Shown here in pieces: positions 12,475-12,755 of a DNA stretch of 12,755 nucleotides (position 1 is the stretch's first letter; every line of letters starts with the position of its first letter). The DNA is taken from contig JAEZJL010000393.1 in assembly GCA_023415815.1 (NCBI GenBank), positions 1 through 12,755 of the forward strand, read 5' to 3'. The stretch is from Bacillota bacterium. GTDB taxonomy: Bacteria; Bacillota; Clostridia; Acetivibrionales; DTU013. A model generated the notes under the pieces. The model made no database searches. It was not told the origin of the DNA and saw only the letters and a program-made list of their open reading frames with translations. Made by a program: the position numbers and the translations under genes.

Positions 12475-12755
12475 ATGGCACAGCAGGAGATAATCATCGC
12501 AGGCTTCGGCGGCCAGGGCATACAGTCCGCCGGCATGCTCATAGCTTATGCGGGAATGCTGGAGGATAAAAACGTCTCATGGCTGCCCTCGTACGGACCG
12601 GAGATGAGGGGCGGCACGTCAAACTGCCATGTCATAGTTTCAGACGAGCCTGTCGGCTCACCGATACTGAACAGCGCCACGGTTCTGCTGGTGATGAACG
12701 GGCCTTCGCTTGAAAAATTTGAAGGGGCTGTTGTACCCGGAGGGTTGATTATAAC
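12475..12755 (+). CDS. korC: 2-oxoacid:ferredoxin oxidoreductase gamma subunit, 5' part
   Basis: The first 93 codons of the gamma subunit are present; the gene runs off the window. The start MAQQEIIIAGFGGQGIQSAG is the family's nucleotide-like fold entry, and SWLPSYGPEMRGGTSNCHVIVS is its most conserved segment. The full family length is about 180 residues, so roughly half is missing. TGGAGG at 12461-12466 lies 8 nt before the ATG. It completes the four-subunit set D-A-B-C. The frame is intact as far as seen. Confidence 0.93.
   Translation, partial: MAQQEIIIAGFGGQGIQSAGMLIAYAGMLEDKNVSWLPSYGPEMRGGTSNCHVIVSDEPVGSPILNSATVLLVMNGPSLEKFEGAVVPGGLII

Overview
The window looks like a chromosomal segment of an anaerobic Firmicute, class Clostridia. 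Reasons: a der-plsY-gpsA gene run, a ferredoxin-dependent 2-oxoacid oxidoreductase operon in the order D-A-B-C, an archaeal-type cofactor-independent phosphoglycerate mutase, a CBO0543-type membrane protein, strong AGGAGG-type ribosome binding sites, and sigma-A-like promoters (TATAAT with 16-17 bp spacers). Base composition is mixed, with GC-richer genes and AT-rich gaps. I see no tRNA, rRNA, CRISPR array, transposase or phage gene.

Layout. (1) 2-2515, plus: 3' part of der (ribosome assembly GTPase; its first G domain lies outside the window), plsY and gpsA, tightly packed. GpsA makes sn-glycerol 3-phosphate and PlsY acylates it. (2) 2516-3710, plus: a repeat-built heptad protein behind an extended -10 promoter, then a Cu/Zn superoxide dismutase-like gene without a signal peptide, whose predicted promoter overlaps a perfect 19-bp palindrome. 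(3) 3726-5723, minus: apgM, then a roughly 250-bp gap with an unusual inverted-repeat structure, then a CBO0543-type membrane protein and an overlapping candidate gene for a 29-residue single-span membrane peptide. (4) 6023-8389, plus: a metal-dependent amidohydrolase (TIM-barrel) with a roughly 95-nt leader, and a membrane-anchored or exported protein of unknown function behind a good promoter. (5) 8395-8631, minus: a 78-residue protein resembling the soluble tail of Na+-pumping decarboxylase gamma subunits. (6) 8869-10332, plus: tcdA (tRNA t6A cyclisation) and a P-loop ATPase. (7) 10337 to the end, plus: promoter plus korD/korA/korB/korC-type genes (vor/kor family), the last cut by the window edge.

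Most genes are ordinary housekeeping. Region 7 is a ferredoxin-reducing 2-oxoacid oxidation complex, probably for branched-chain 2-oxoacids. The less explained parts are the gaps and small genes: the palindrome at the sod promoter, competing hairpins at 4408-4495 and in the leaders of the 6023 and 6995 genes, the small membrane peptide at 3726-3815, the heptad-repeat gene, and the orphan gamma-like protein. I did not find strong evidence of a wholly new multi-gene system.
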